Shown: positions 23,002-31,108 of the stretch, one piece after another
Layout of the letters: every line of letters begins with the position of its first letter
How positions within the stretch are numbered: the first letter of the stretch is position 1
NCBI RefSeq assembly: GCF_029839275.1
Contig: NZ_JAOCAH010000008.1
Location: forward strand, 1-64,000
Source: Pseudomonas sp. GD03944
GTDB taxonomy: Bacteria; Pseudomonadota; Gammaproteobacteria; Pseudomonadales; Pseudomonadaceae
Direction: 5' to 3'
DNA: 64,000 nt
Notes under the pieces: model-generated
Databases searched by the model: none
Seen by the model: the letters and a program-made list of their open reading frames with translations, nothing else
Told to the model about the DNA's origin: nothing
Made by a program: the position numbers and the translations under genes

Positions 23002-24339
23002 ATGAAATCGTCCACCCTGGCCTTGGCCATTGCCGCCGGCACCTTCGGCCTGTCCCTGAGCCACGTCGCCAACGCGGCCTTCTTCGAAGACAGCAAGGCC
23101 AAGCTTGACCTGCGCAACTTCTATTACGACCTGAACAACAAGAACACCGCGAACAACAACGCCGAGGCCAACGAGTGGGGCCAGGGCTTCATCTTCAACT
23201 ACACCTCCGGTTTCACCGAGGGCACCGTGGGCTTCGGCGTGGACGTGATCGGCCTGTACGGGGTGCGCCTGGATGGCGGCGGCGACAGCAGCACCCCGCG
23301 TGATCGTGCCCCGGGCCAGCTGTTCCCGACCGAGACCGACGGCAGCGCCGTGCGCGATTACAGCAAGGCCGGTGCCACCGCCAAGCTGCGCGTGTCCAAG
23401 ACCGAAGTACGCCTCGGCACCCTGCTGCCGAAGTTGCCGGTGGTGAACTTCAACGACGGCCGTCTGCTGCCGCAAACCTTCGACGGCGGCCAGATCATTT
23501 CCAACGAGATCGACGGGCTGACCCTCACCGGCGGTCAGCTGGAACACACCAAGACCCGTTCCTCCACCGATGACATCGGCCTGCGAATCGGCGGCTCCCT
23601 GGCGGGCGCCGACACCAACAAGTTCTACTTCGCCGGCGGTGATTACAAAGTCACCAAGGACCTCACCGCGCAGTACTACTACGGCAACCTGGACGACTAC
23701 TACAAACAGCATTTCCTCGGCCTGGTGCACAACCTGGCCCTGCCTGTGGGCAGCCTGAAGACCGACCTGCGCTACTTCGACAGCAGCTCCGACGGCAAGA
23801 ACAGCAGCACCGCCGGCCGCGCCGAAGGCTACCGCAGCGCCGGTTACTGGGCCGCGGGTGCCGCCGACCCGGATCGCTTCGAGGTCGACAACCGCACCTG
23901 GAGCGCCCTGTTCACCTACAGCCTGAGCGGCCATTCCCTGAGCGCCGGCTACCAGCAGGTGTCGGGCGACAGCGCCTTCCCGTTCCTCAACCAGGGTGAT
24001 GGCTCCACCGCCTACCTGATCACCGACCGCCAGATCGGCAAGTTCCTCAGTGCCGGCGAGCGCACCTGGCTGGCCGAGTACGGCTACGACTTCGCCAGCG
24101 CCGGTGTGCCGGGCCTGAAAGCCACCATTACCTACCTGTCCGGCGACAGCATCGACGCCGCCGAAGGCGACCGCAAGGAATGGGAACGCGACTTCCGCCT
24201 GGACTACACCCTGCAGGAAGGCGCGCTCAAAGGCCTGGGCTTCTCCTGGCGTAACGCGAGCCTGCGCAGCAACGTGTCGACCACCACCGACGCCGATGAA
24301 AACCGCCTGATCGTCAGCTACAGCATCCCGCTGCTGTAA
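23002..24339 (+). CDS. OprD-family outer-membrane porin, OprE-like paralog
   Basis: The 445-residue precursor has a signal peptide (MKSSTLALAIAAGTFGLSLSHVANA), FFEDSKAKLDLRNFYYDL, GFGVDVIGLYGVRLDGGGDSS, TFDGGQIISNEIDGLTLTGG and a C-terminal beta-strand ending in SYSIPLL (terminal Leu rather than Phe/Trp). These are the marks of the 18-stranded OprD (Occ) substrate-specific channels. It is very similar along its whole length to the porin at 40480. Its place directly ahead of a sulfonate-type ABC transporter suggests it passes that substrate. GGAG lies about 10 bases before the ATG. Confidence 0.9.
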   Translation: MKSSTLALAIAAGTFGLSLSHVANAAFFEDSKAKLDLRNFYYDLNNKNTANNNAEANEWGQGFIFNYTSGFTEGTVGFGVDVIGLYGVRLDGGGDSSTPRDRAPGQLFPTETDGSAVRDYSKAGATAKLRVSKTEVRLGTLLPKLPVVNFNDGRLLPQTFDGGQIISNEIDGLTLTGGQLEHTKTRSSTDDIGLRIGGSLAGADTNKFYFAGGDYKVTKDLTAQYYYGNLDDYYKQHFLGLVHNLALPVGSLKTDLRYFDSSSDGKNSSTAGRAEGYRSAGYWAAGAADPDRFEVDNRTWSALFTYSLSGHSLSAGYQQVSGDSAFPFLNQGDGSTAYLITDRQIGKFLSAGERTWLAEYGYDFASAGVPGLKATITYLSGDSIDAAEGDRKEWERDFRLDYTLQEGALKGLGFSWRNASLRSNVSTTTDADENRLIVSYSIPLL

Positions 24340-24419
24340 CCCCCGACTCCTGTTGTACCCATCTCCTGACCGGCTCGCCAACGAGCCGGAAGGCGTCCCA
24401 CGTGATTGAGGAGATGACC

Positions 24420-25412
24420 ATGACCAAACACACCCTGCGCCTCGGCCTGGCTCCGCTGTTCGCCGCCTGGCTGCCCGCCGCCGTGCACGCCGCCCCACCC
24501 AAGGAAGTGCGCCTGGATTACGCCTACTACGCCCCCACCAGCCTGGTGCTCAAGCAACAGGGCCTGCTGGAAAAAGCCCTGGCCCCGCAAGGGATCAGCG
24601 TGAAATGGGTGTTCAGCCAGGGCAGCAACCGCTCCCTGGAATACCTCAACGGCGGCAGCACCGACTTCGCCTCCACCGCCGGCCTGGCCGCCGTGCTCAG
24701 CCGTGCCAACGGCAGCCCGGTGAAGACCGTGTACATCGCCAGCCGCCCGGAGTGGACCGCCCTGGTGGTGCCGAAGGATTCGCCGATCAAGACCCTGGCT
24801 GACCTCAAGGGCAAGAAGATCGCTGCCACCAAGGGCACCGACCCGTTCCTGTTCCTGCTGCAAAGCCTGCAGAAGGCCGGGCTGGACAAGAACGCCGTGG
24901 AAATCGTCCACCTGCAGCATCCGGATGGCCGCGTTGCCCTGGAGCGGGGTGACGTGGACGCCTGGGCCGGCCTCGACCCGCTGATGGCCTCCAGCCAACT
25001 GCAAGCCGGCTCCCGTCAGCTGTACCGCAACCTGGACTTCAACAGCTACGGCGTGCTCAGCGTCACCGACAGCTTCGCCAAGGAGCAGCCGGCGCTGATC
25101 CAGCAGGTCATTGCCGCGTACGAAGAGGCGCGCCTGTGGGCCATCGCCAACCCGGACGCCCTTGCAAAGCTGCTGGCCGACGAAGCCAAGCTTCCGCTGG
25201 AAGTGGCCGAGCTGCAACTGTCGCGCACTGACTTCAGCAACTCGCAGCCGGGGGCCGAGCACATCGCCGCGCTCAAGGCCGCCGCGCCGATCCTGCTCGA
25301 CGAGCAGTTAGTGCGTCCGGGTACGGACGTGGTCGCGGTGGTCGAGCAACTGATCAGCCCTCAACTGGCGGCTGAGGTGATCAAACCGGCCGTGGCCAAG
25401 GCGGGGAACTGA
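24420..25412 (+). CDS. Sulfonate-type ABC transporter substrate-binding protein
   Basis: The 330-residue periplasmic binding protein has a signal peptide (MTKHTLRLGLAPLFAAWLPAAVHA) and the NMT1/SsuA-like core VRLDYAYYAPTSLVLKQQGLLEKALAPQG, VFSQGSNRSLEYLNGGSTDFAS, LADLKGKKIAATKGTDPFLFLLQ and GDVDAWAGLDPLMAS. The ATG at 24420 has GAGGAG six bases before it. It is more distant from SsuA than the two other binding proteins in this window, so its ligand may differ (an organosulfur compound or sulfate ester). It is followed after three bases by its permease. Confidence 0.88.
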   Translation: MTKHTLRLGLAPLFAAWLPAAVHAAPPKEVRLDYAYYAPTSLVLKQQGLLEKALAPQGISVKWVFSQGSNRSLEYLNGGSTDFASTAGLAAVLSRANGSPVKTVYIASRPEWTALVVPKDSPIKTLADLKGKKIAATKGTDPFLFLLQSLQKAGLDKNAVEIVHLQHPDGRVALERGDVDAWAGLDPLMASSQLQAGSRQLYRNLDFNSYGVLSVTDSFAKEQPALIQQVIAAYEEARLWAIANPDALAKLLADEAKLPLEVAELQLSRTDFSNSQPGAEHIAALKAAAPILLDEQLVRPGTDVVAVVEQLISPQLAAEVIKPAVAKAGN

Positions 25413-25415
25413 GTC

Positions 25416-26240
25416 ATGGGTTCGCTCAATCTCGCACTCGGTCGCTGGGCCGAACGGCTGCCGCGCTGGCGGCCGGCGCTGGCCGACCTGCGGGGTTGGG
25501 TGGTGCCCGTGTTGTTGCTGGTGCTGCTGGAAACACTGGTGCGCACTGGCGTGCTGCCTTCCCATCAACTGCCGGCACCGAGCCAGGTGGCGCAGACACT
25601 GTATGCACTGGCCGTCAGCGGTGACCTGTGGCGTCACCTCAACGCCAGCCTGCTGCGGGTGGTCGCAGGCTTTTTGATCGGGGCGGCCCTGGCCATCGTC
25701 ATCGGTACCTGGGTCGGCCTCAGCCGTCGCGCCGAGGCTTACCTGGAGCCGACCTTCCAGGCGCTGAGGGCGATTCCCAGCCTGGCCTGGGTGCCGTTGC
25801 TGCTCCTCTGGCTGGGCATCGACGAAACGCCCAAGGTGGTGCTGATTGCCTTGGGCGCGTTCTTCCCGGTCTACCTGGCGCTGCTGGCGGGCATCCGCAA
25901 CATCGACCGCAAGCTGGTCGAGGTCGGCCAGCTGTACCAGCTCAGCCGCTTCGAGCTGGTGCGGCGCATTTTGTTGCCGGCGTCCCTGCCGAACCTGTTC
26001 ACCGGCCTGCGCGGTGCGCTGAGCCTGAGCTGGATGTTCCTGGTGGCTGCCGAGCTGATCGCCGCCACCCGGGGCCTCGGCTACCTGCTCAGCGACGGCC
26101 GCGAAACCTCGCGCCCGGACCTGGTGATCGCCGCCATCCTGCTGCTGGCAGTGCTCGGCAAACTCAGCGACAGCCTGCTCAAGTACTGGGAAACCCGGGC
26201 CTTGCGCTGGCGTGACAGTTACCAGGGCGGGGAGGGGTGA
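25416..26240 (+). CDS. ABC transporter permease (SsuC-like)
   Basis: The 274-residue inner-membrane protein has about six hydrophobic segments and the BPD_transp_1 EAA motif: VEVGQLYQLSRFELVRRILLPASLPNLFTGLRGAL, preceded by RAIPSLAWVPLLLLWLGIDETPKV, typical of SsuC/TauC. It forms the channel for the binding protein just upstream and the ATPase just downstream. Start at an ATG three bases after the previous stop. Confidence 0.92.
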   Translation: MGSLNLALGRWAERLPRWRPALADLRGWVVPVLLLVLLETLVRTGVLPSHQLPAPSQVAQTLYALAVSGDLWRHLNASLLRVVAGFLIGAALAIVIGTWVGLSRRAEAYLEPTFQALRAIPSLAWVPLLLLWLGIDETPKVVLIALGAFFPVYLALLAGIRNIDRKLVEVGQLYQLSRFELVRRILLPASLPNLFTGLRGALSLSWMFLVAAELIAATRGLGYLLSDGRETSRPDLVIAAILLLAVLGKLSDSLLKYWETRALRWRDSYQGGEG

Positions 26241-26242
26241 GC

Positions 26243-26974
26243 ATGAGTGCATTGCTGAATTTGCAGAATATCCACAAGGCCTATGCCGGCGTGCGGGTGC
26301 TCGACGATGTCAGCCTGAGCCTGGCGCCGGGGGAGGTGGTCAGCCTCCTCGGCCCCAGTGGCTGCGGCAAGAGCACCCTGCTGCGCATCGCCGCCGGTCT
26401 TGATCGGGCATTCACCGGCGAGCTGGAACTCAACCCACTGCTGCAATTCGGCCCGGGCAGCGGTATTGGCGTGGTGTTTCAGGAACCCCGGCTGATGCCC
26501 TGGCTGACCGTGGCGCAGAACGTCGGCTTCGCCGATGGTTGGGTCGCCGAAGACAAATGGGTGCAGCAGCTGCTGCGCGACGTGGGCCTGCAAGGCCGTG
26601 GCGAGGCGCTGCCCAAGCAGCTTTCCGGCGGCCAGGCACAGCGCGTCGCTATTGCGCGCGGCCTGTACGGCAAACCCCAGGTGCTGCTGCTCGACGAACC
26701 CTTCAGTGCGGTGGACGCCTTTACCCGCATGAAACTGCAAGACCTGCTGGTGGAGCTGGCGGCCCGCTATGACATCGCCGTGCTGCTGGTCACCCATGAT
26801 CTCGACGAAGCCTTCTACCTCAGCGACCGCGTGCTGATCCTCGGCGGCACCCCGAGCCGCGTGCAGCGCGAGCTGGACGTGCCGCTGGCGCGGCCTCGGG
26901 ACCGGCGTTCGGCGGAACTGGCGTACCTGCGCGGGGAGGCGTTGACCGAGTTGTACCAGCGACACGCGTTGTAA
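26243..26974 (+). CDS. ABC transporter ATP-binding protein (SsuB-like)
   Basis: The 243-residue ATPase has Walker [16 protein letters not shown]-loop VVFQEPRLMPWLTVAQNV, signature LSGGQAQRVAIARGLYG, Walker B VLLLDEPFSAVD and VTHDLDEAF. All catalytic motifs are intact; the C terminus is short compared with SsuB. GGAGGGG lies six bases before the ATG at 26243. Last gene of the porin-binding protein-permease-ATPase operon, closed by a terminator. Confidence 0.93.
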   Translation: MSALLNLQNIHKAYAGVRVLDDVSLSLAPGEVVSLLGPSGCGKSTLLRIAAGLDRAFTGELELNPLLQFGPGSGIGVVFQEPRLMPWLTVAQNVGFADGWVAEDKWVQQLLRDVGLQGRGEALPKQLSGGQAQRVAIARGLYGKPQVLLLDEPFSAVDAFTRMKLQDLLVELAARYDIAVLLVTHDLDEAFYLSDRVLILGGTPSRVQRELDVPLARPRDRRSAELAYLRGEALTELYQRHAL

Positions 26975-27002
26975 ATCCGCTATTCCTCAAGGTGGAATAT
27001 TT

Positions 27003-27028
27003 ACCGGGCGGCAGGCCCGGTTTTTTTT
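27003..27028 (+). terminator. Intrinsic terminator of the second sulfonate-type ABC operon
   Basis: ACCGGG, loop, CCCGGT followed by a T8 run, about 30 bp after the ATPase stop. Confidence 0.85.
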
Positions 27029-27089
27029 GGCAGGCAGAAGCCAACCGTTGCCAAATGGAGGGCACCTTGCGTCAATCGACGGGCATTCA

Positions 27090-27796
27090 TGCACAGAACC
27101 TGGGGAACGTTCTGTGTATAACCTGCGCGCAGGCGGCTACAGATCATTAATATCGGGGTCTTCGGCCTGTTGATCGTTTTTTGTTCGATGCTCCGCAGAT
27201 GGGTTTTTTGCCGCGCAGGAGGCAGGTTTTCGGGCAAGCGAACGAATCGTGGACGGTAAAACCCACAGGAACTGGGGAGAAGGCTGTGGATAGTCTGGTC
27301 GTAATCGTCTGTATGCCTGATATGGCGGGCTTTACAGGCTGTTGATCATATTTTCTACAGTGAGAGGAACGCTGTCTGGATCGATTGAAAAGGCCTTGCT
27401 TGCAGGAGATGGTTCAGGTAGGAGAAACAGTGCACAGAAGCTGGGCAAAACTCTGTGGATAAGCTGCTGGAAAGAACGGTTCAGCCGCTGGAAGCGGGCG
27501 TTCAGCAGTGATGATCGATTTTTAGCCAGTAGTTATGCACTGCTTTGCAGCGGGCTGCGGTGGTGTGGGAAACTCAGACAAGTAGCGGTTTTTCAAGTGT
27601 TTTAAGAATAATGATTACCGAGCCGCCTGGTGCCTTGTCAGGCTATGCACAGTTCTTGGGGAGGTAATTGTGGATAACCTGGGAGAAAGGTCTTGCAGCC
27701 CACGGGTTCCGGGGATTGTTGAGTACTGGTCGTTTTTTTGCCAGTCATGGGGCTGTCGCCTGGGCGGCCTATAGTGTTCGGTCTTTCTGTGGATAA
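27090..27796 (+). repeat. Array of four origin-like units with DnaA boxes
   Basis: This 800-bp gene-free gap holds four diverged copies of one unit. Each reads CACAG-N4-TGGGS-N7-TGTGGATAA (a DnaA box, reverse of TTATCCACA), then exactly 50 bp, then GATC or GGTC followed by a T-rich run. Box positions are 27113-27121 (TGTGTATAA), 27285-27293 (TGTGGATAG), 27454-27462 and 27669-27677 (both perfect), with GATC-type elements at 27172, 27344, 27513 and 27728. A fifth perfect box is at 27788-27796. CGGG recurs at position 33 of the 50-bp spacer in all four. CACAG pairs with the box CTGTG (D: CACA/TGTG), so each unit is also an inverted box pair. Unit spacing is 169-215 bp. Function unknown; resembles chromosomal origin architecture. 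Confidence 0.8.
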
Positions 27797-27802
27797 GCAC
27801 GA

Positions 27803-29143
27803 ATGAGTGAGTCGACACCCTTGAAGCCTGTCTCTGTCAGCCTCGGCGAAGCCCTGTGGTTCTGGCTGAAGCTGGGCTTTATCAGTTTCGGTGGCCCGGC
27901 CGGGCAGATCGCGATCATGCACCGCGAGCTGGTGGAGAAGCGCCGCTGGCTGTCGGAGCGGCGTTTTCTGCATGCGCTGAACTACTGCATGGTGCTGCCC
28001 GGGCCGGAGGCGCAGCAGTTGGCGACCTACCTCGGCTGGCTGCTGCACCGCACCTGGGGTGGGGTGATTGCCGGTGTGCTGTTCGTGTTGCCTTCGCTGT
28101 TCATCCTCATCGGCCTGGCCTGGGTTTACCTGGTGTTCGGCGACGTGCCGCTGGTGGTAGGCATCTTTTATGGCATCAAGCCGGCGGTGACGGCCATCGT
28201 GCTGCACGCCGCCTGGCGCATTGGCGGGCGGGTGCTGAAGAACGCCTGGCTGTGGGCGCTGGCGGCTGTGGCCTTCGTCGCCATTTCTGCCGCGCGGGTG
28301 CCGTTCCCGCTGATCGTGCTGGGCGCCGCGGTGCTCGGCTACCTTGGTGGGCGGTTCGCGCCGCGGCATTTCCTGCCGAGGGGCGGGGAGCAGGCTTCCG
28401 CGGCGTCCTATGGCCCCGCATTGATCGATGACGACACGCCGCCACCGGTCCACGCGCGTTTCCGCTGGCTGCGGCTGGCGCTGATCCTGCTGGTCGGCGC
28501 CGGGCTCTGGGCGGTGCCCATGGGCCTGCTGACCCTGGCATTCGGCTGGCACGGCACACTCACGCAGATGGGCTGGTTCTTCACCAAGGCCGCGCTGCTG
28601 ACCTTCGGCGGTGCCTATGCCGTGCTGCCCTATGTGTACCAGGGCGCCGTGGGCTATTACGGTTGGGTGACGCCGACGCAGATGATGGACGGCCTGGCGC
28701 TGGGCGAAACCACGCCGGGGCCGTTGATCATGCTGGTGGCGTTCGTTGCCTTCGTCGGGGCCTATGCGCCGCCGGTGCTGGTCGGCGACAGCGGTTTCGC
28801 CAGCGGTGCGCTGGCGGCGGCGCTGGTCACCTGGTTCACCTTCCTGCCGTCGTTCCTGTTCATCCTGGCCGGCGGCCCGCTGGTGGAGTCGACCCGGGAT
28901 GAACGGCGTTTCACCGCACCGCTGACGGGCATCACGGCGGCGGTGGTCGGGGTGATCGTCAACCTGGCGCTGTTCTTTGGCTACCACGTGCTCTACCCGG
29001 AGGGCATCGAAGGGCGTATCGACTGGTCCGCCGCGCTGATCGCCCTGGCGGCGGCCGTGGCGTTGTTCGGCTTCAAGCGCGGGGTTATCGAGACCCTCGC
29101 CGGCTGTGCCCTGGCAGGGCTGGCCGTGCACCTCTGGCTATAG
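27803..29143 (+). CDS. chrA: Chromate transporter ChrA (CHR family, two-domain form)
   Basis: The 446-residue membrane protein has the two homologous CHR halves. The first has LWFWLKLGFISFGGPAGQIAIMHRELVEKRRW and NYCMVLPGPEAQQLATYLGW; the second has FFTKAALLTFGGAYAVLPYV and DGLALGETTPGPLIMLVAFVAFVGAY. Members of this family export chromate and some confer chromate resistance; sulfate is a structural analogue, which fits the sulfur-gene context. A DnaA-box-like TGTGGATAA ends six bases before the ATG and its GGATAAG is the only Shine-Dalgarno-like sequence. It overlaps the end of the convergent GNAT gene by six bases. Confidence 0.93.
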   Translation: MSESTPLKPVSVSLGEALWFWLKLGFISFGGPAGQIAIMHRELVEKRRWLSERRFLHALNYCMVLPGPEAQQLATYLGWLLHRTWGGVIAGVLFVLPSLFILIGLAWVYLVFGDVPLVVGIFYGIKPAVTAIVLHAAWRIGGRVLKNAWLWALAAVAFVAISAARVPFPLIVLGAAVLGYLGGRFAPRHFLPRGGEQASAASYGPALIDDDTPPPVHARFRWLRLALILLVGAGLWAVPMGLLTLAFGWHGTLTQMGWFFTKAALLTFGGAYAVLPYVYQGAVGYYGWVTPTQMMDGLALGETTPGPLIMLVAFVAFVGAYAPPVLVGDSGFASGALAAALVTWFTFLPSFLFILAGGPLVESTRDERRFTAPLTGITAAVVGVIVNLALFFGYHVLYPEGIEGRIDWSAALIALAAAVALFGFKRGVIETLAGCALAGLAVHLWL

Positions 29144-29590
29144 CGCCAGGGCCAGGCGCAAGCGGTCCTTGTGCTGCAGGCCGTTCTCGAACAGCGGCTC
29201 GGCGTAGTGCGCGAGGAAGTAATCGGGCTCCACAGCCACCACGCGAAAACCGGCCCGCTGGTAGAAGGTCAGTGGGTGGCCGAAGGTGCCGGTGCCCAGC
29301 TCCAGGCGCCGCGCACCCAGCTGGCGGGCCTGGGCGATGGCGTCCGCCAGCAGCGCGCGGCCAATACCCTGGCCCTGCCTTGCCGGGTCCACGGCGATAT
29401 TTATCAGCTCGACCAGGTCGGGCGTGATCACTTGCAACACACAGACGCCCACGGTCATGCCATCGATCTGGGCGACCCGGCACAGGCCGTTGGCCAGGTA
29501 ATGCCGGATCTTCGACAGGTCCGGATCGGCCTCCAGCAGCAGCGGCAGTGGCGCTTGGTGAGGCAGGCAGGTGTGAATCGACAGGCTCAT
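29138..29590 (-). CDS. GNAT family N-acetyltransferase
   Basis: The 150-residue protein has the GNAT acetyl-CoA site LINIAVDPARQGQGIGRALLADAI (Q/RxxGxG/A) and the C-terminal LTFYQRAGFRVVAVEPDYF motif. The start at 29590 gives MSLSIHTCLPHQ and normal family length. Substrate is unknown. It is convergent with chrA and divergent from lsfA. Confidence 0.85.
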   Translation of the reverse strand: MSLSIHTCLPHQAPLPLLLEADPDLSKIRHYLANGLCRVAQIDGMTVGVCVLQVITPDLVELINIAVDPARQGQGIGRALLADAIAQARQLGARRLELGTGTFGHPLTFYQRAGFRVVAVEPDYFLAHYAEPLFENGLQHKDRLRLALAL

Positions 29591-29668
29591 GGTTCGGGAC
29601 GCAATGGGCGGACAGTGAGGCCACGCTAGCACGGCATTGGGGCCGTGATTCACATATATCTATACGTG

Positions 29669-29688
29669 ATAAATAAATCATTATTTAT
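29669..29688. promoter_or_regulatory. AT-rich dyad upstream of lsfA-ssu
   Basis: ATAAATAA, ATCA, TTATTTAT form a perfect 8-bp inverted repeat 77 bp before lsfA, in the only promoter-sized gap ahead of the sulfonate operon. A CysB or Cbl site is plausible because these regulators bind A/T-rich DNA upstream of ssu genes, but the identity is inferred. Confidence 0.4.
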
Positions 29689-29764
29689 TCTTTTTGTTTC
29701 TCTTCGATCCTGAGCATAGTGAGCGCCACGCACCACTCAGACCCGATTCCGAAGGAGAAGCAGC

Positions 29765-30403
29765 ATGAGCATCCGCCTTGGCGACATCGCCCCCGATTTC
29801 GAGCAGGATTCCAGCGAAGGCCGTATTCGTTTTCACGAGTGGCTGGGCAACAGCTGGGGTGTGCTGTTCTCCCACCCGGCTGACTTCACGCCGGTGTGCA
29901 CCACCGAGCTGGGTTTCACCGCCAAGCTCAAGGACGAGTTCGCCACGCGTGGCGTCAAGGCCATCGCCCTGTCGGTCGACCCGGTGGATTCGCACCTGAA
30001 GTGGATCGACGACATCAACGAAACCCAGAACACCCGGGTGAATTTCCCGATTCTCGCCGACGCCGACCGCAAGGTGTCCGAGCTGTACGACCTGATCCAC
30101 CCCAATGCCAACGACACCCTGACCGTGCGCTCGCTGTTCGTCATCGACCCGAACAAGAAGGTGCGCCTGACCATCACCTACCCGGCGAGCACCGGCCGCA
30201 ACTTCAACGAGATCCTGCGGGTGATCGATTCGCTGCAACTGACCGACAACCACAAGGTCGCCACCCCGGCCAACTGGCAGGACGGTGAAGACGTGGTGAT
30301 AGTGCCGTCGCTCAAGGACGAAGACGAGATCAAGCAGCGCTTCCCCAAGGGTTACCGGGCGGTGAAGCCTTACCTGCGCCTGACCCCGCAGCCGAACAAG
30401 TAA
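29765..30403 (+). CDS. lsfA: 1-Cys peroxiredoxin LsfA
   Basis: The 212-residue protein is a Prx6-type peroxiredoxin with peroxidatic Cys45 in SHPADFTPVCTTELG and the long C-terminal domain NWQDGEDVVIVPSLKDED and RFPKGYRAVKPYLRLTPQP. It has only one conserved Cys. LsfA was named for induction on organosulfur growth and reduces peroxides, protecting cells when flavin-dependent sulfonate monooxygenation generates them. GAAGGAG lies before the ATG. ssuE follows within 10 bp. Confidence 0.95.
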   Translation: MSIRLGDIAPDFEQDSSEGRIRFHEWLGNSWGVLFSHPADFTPVCTTELGFTAKLKDEFATRGVKAIALSVDPVDSHLKWIDDINETQNTRVNFPILADADRKVSELYDLIHPNANDTLTVRSLFVIDPNKKVRLTITYPASTGRNFNEILRVIDSLQLTDNHKVATPANWQDGEDVVIVPSLKDEDEIKQRFPKGYRAVKPYLRLTPQPNK

Positions 30404-30412
30404 GGATTGGCC

Positions 30413-31000
30413 ATGTTGGTGGTTTCGCTGGGCGGCAGCCCAAGCCAGAAGTCGCGCTCCAACGTCCTGCTCGACCGTTCCAGGCATTGGCTGCAGCTGC
30501 ACGGCGTCGAGGTAGTGAGTTACCAGGTGCGCGATTTCACGGCAGAAGACCTGCTGTTCGCGCGCTTCGAGAGCCCGCAGATCCAGGCGCTGCAGGCCCA
30601 TGTCGCCCTGGCGGATGGGCTGCTGATCGCCACGCCGGTGTACAAGGCGTCCTTTTCCGGGGCGCTGAAGACCCTGCTCGACGTGTTGCCGGAGCGCGCC
30701 CTGAATCACAAGGTGGTACTGCCGATCGCCACGGGCGGCAGCAGTGCCCACATGCTGGCCGTGGACTATGCGCTGAAACCGGTGCTGGCCTCGTTGAAAG
30801 CCCAGGAAATGCTGCACGGCGTGTTCGCCGATGACAGCCAGATCGCCTACAGCGATCACGGTGTGCAACTGGCGCCGGGGCTGGAGCAGCGGCTGGACGA
30901 TGCGTTGCAACACTTTCACCAGGCCTTGAGCCGGCGTCCGCGCCCGATCGAGCCTGGGGTGCTGAACGAGCGACTGATCAGCGGTCGCTGGAGCGCCTGA
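30413..31000 (+). CDS. ssuE: NADPH-dependent FMN reductase SsuE
   Basis: The 195-residue flavodoxin-fold protein begins [21 protein letters not shown] (FMN phosphate loop) and has [46 protein letters not shown], the NADPH-FMN reductase blocks. It supplies reduced FMN to SsuD. AAGGA precedes the ATG at 30413. First gene of ssuEADCBF, nine bases after lsfA. Confidence 0.94.
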   Translation: MLVVSLGGSPSQKSRSNVLLDRSRHWLQLHGVEVVSYQVRDFTAEDLLFARFESPQIQALQAHVALADGLLIATPVYKASFSGALKTLLDVLPERALNHKVVLPIATGGSSAHMLAVDYALKPVLASLKAQEMLHGVFADDSQIAYSDHGVQLAPGLEQRLDDALQHFHQALSRRPRPIEPGVLNERLISGRWSA

Positions 31001-31108
31001 ACCGTTTGACCCGCCGTCACCGACGGCACGAAGCACAACCCACCTTACTCGCCCGCCAACGGGCAAGCAGGTCGCTACACCACAACCCCCACAGCAAAGG
31101 AGAGCGCC

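Noticed and set aside
22828..24498. 556-codon frame antisense to the first porin
   Set aside because: Gly/Val/Gln/Ala-rich shadow; an almost identical shadow exists opposite the paralogous porin at 40450-42081, showing it follows from the porin sequence.
27342..27605. 87-codon open frame inside the repeat array
   Set aside because: It runs across the repeat units, has no ribosome site, and its composition follows the repeats rather than coding sequence.
27090..27796. The DnaA-box array as the main chromosomal oriC
   Set aside because: No dnaA, dnaN, recF, gyrB, rpmH, parA or gidA genes lie nearby, and remembered gene order puts these blocks several hundred kb from the usual oriC. The structure is reported as origin-like only.
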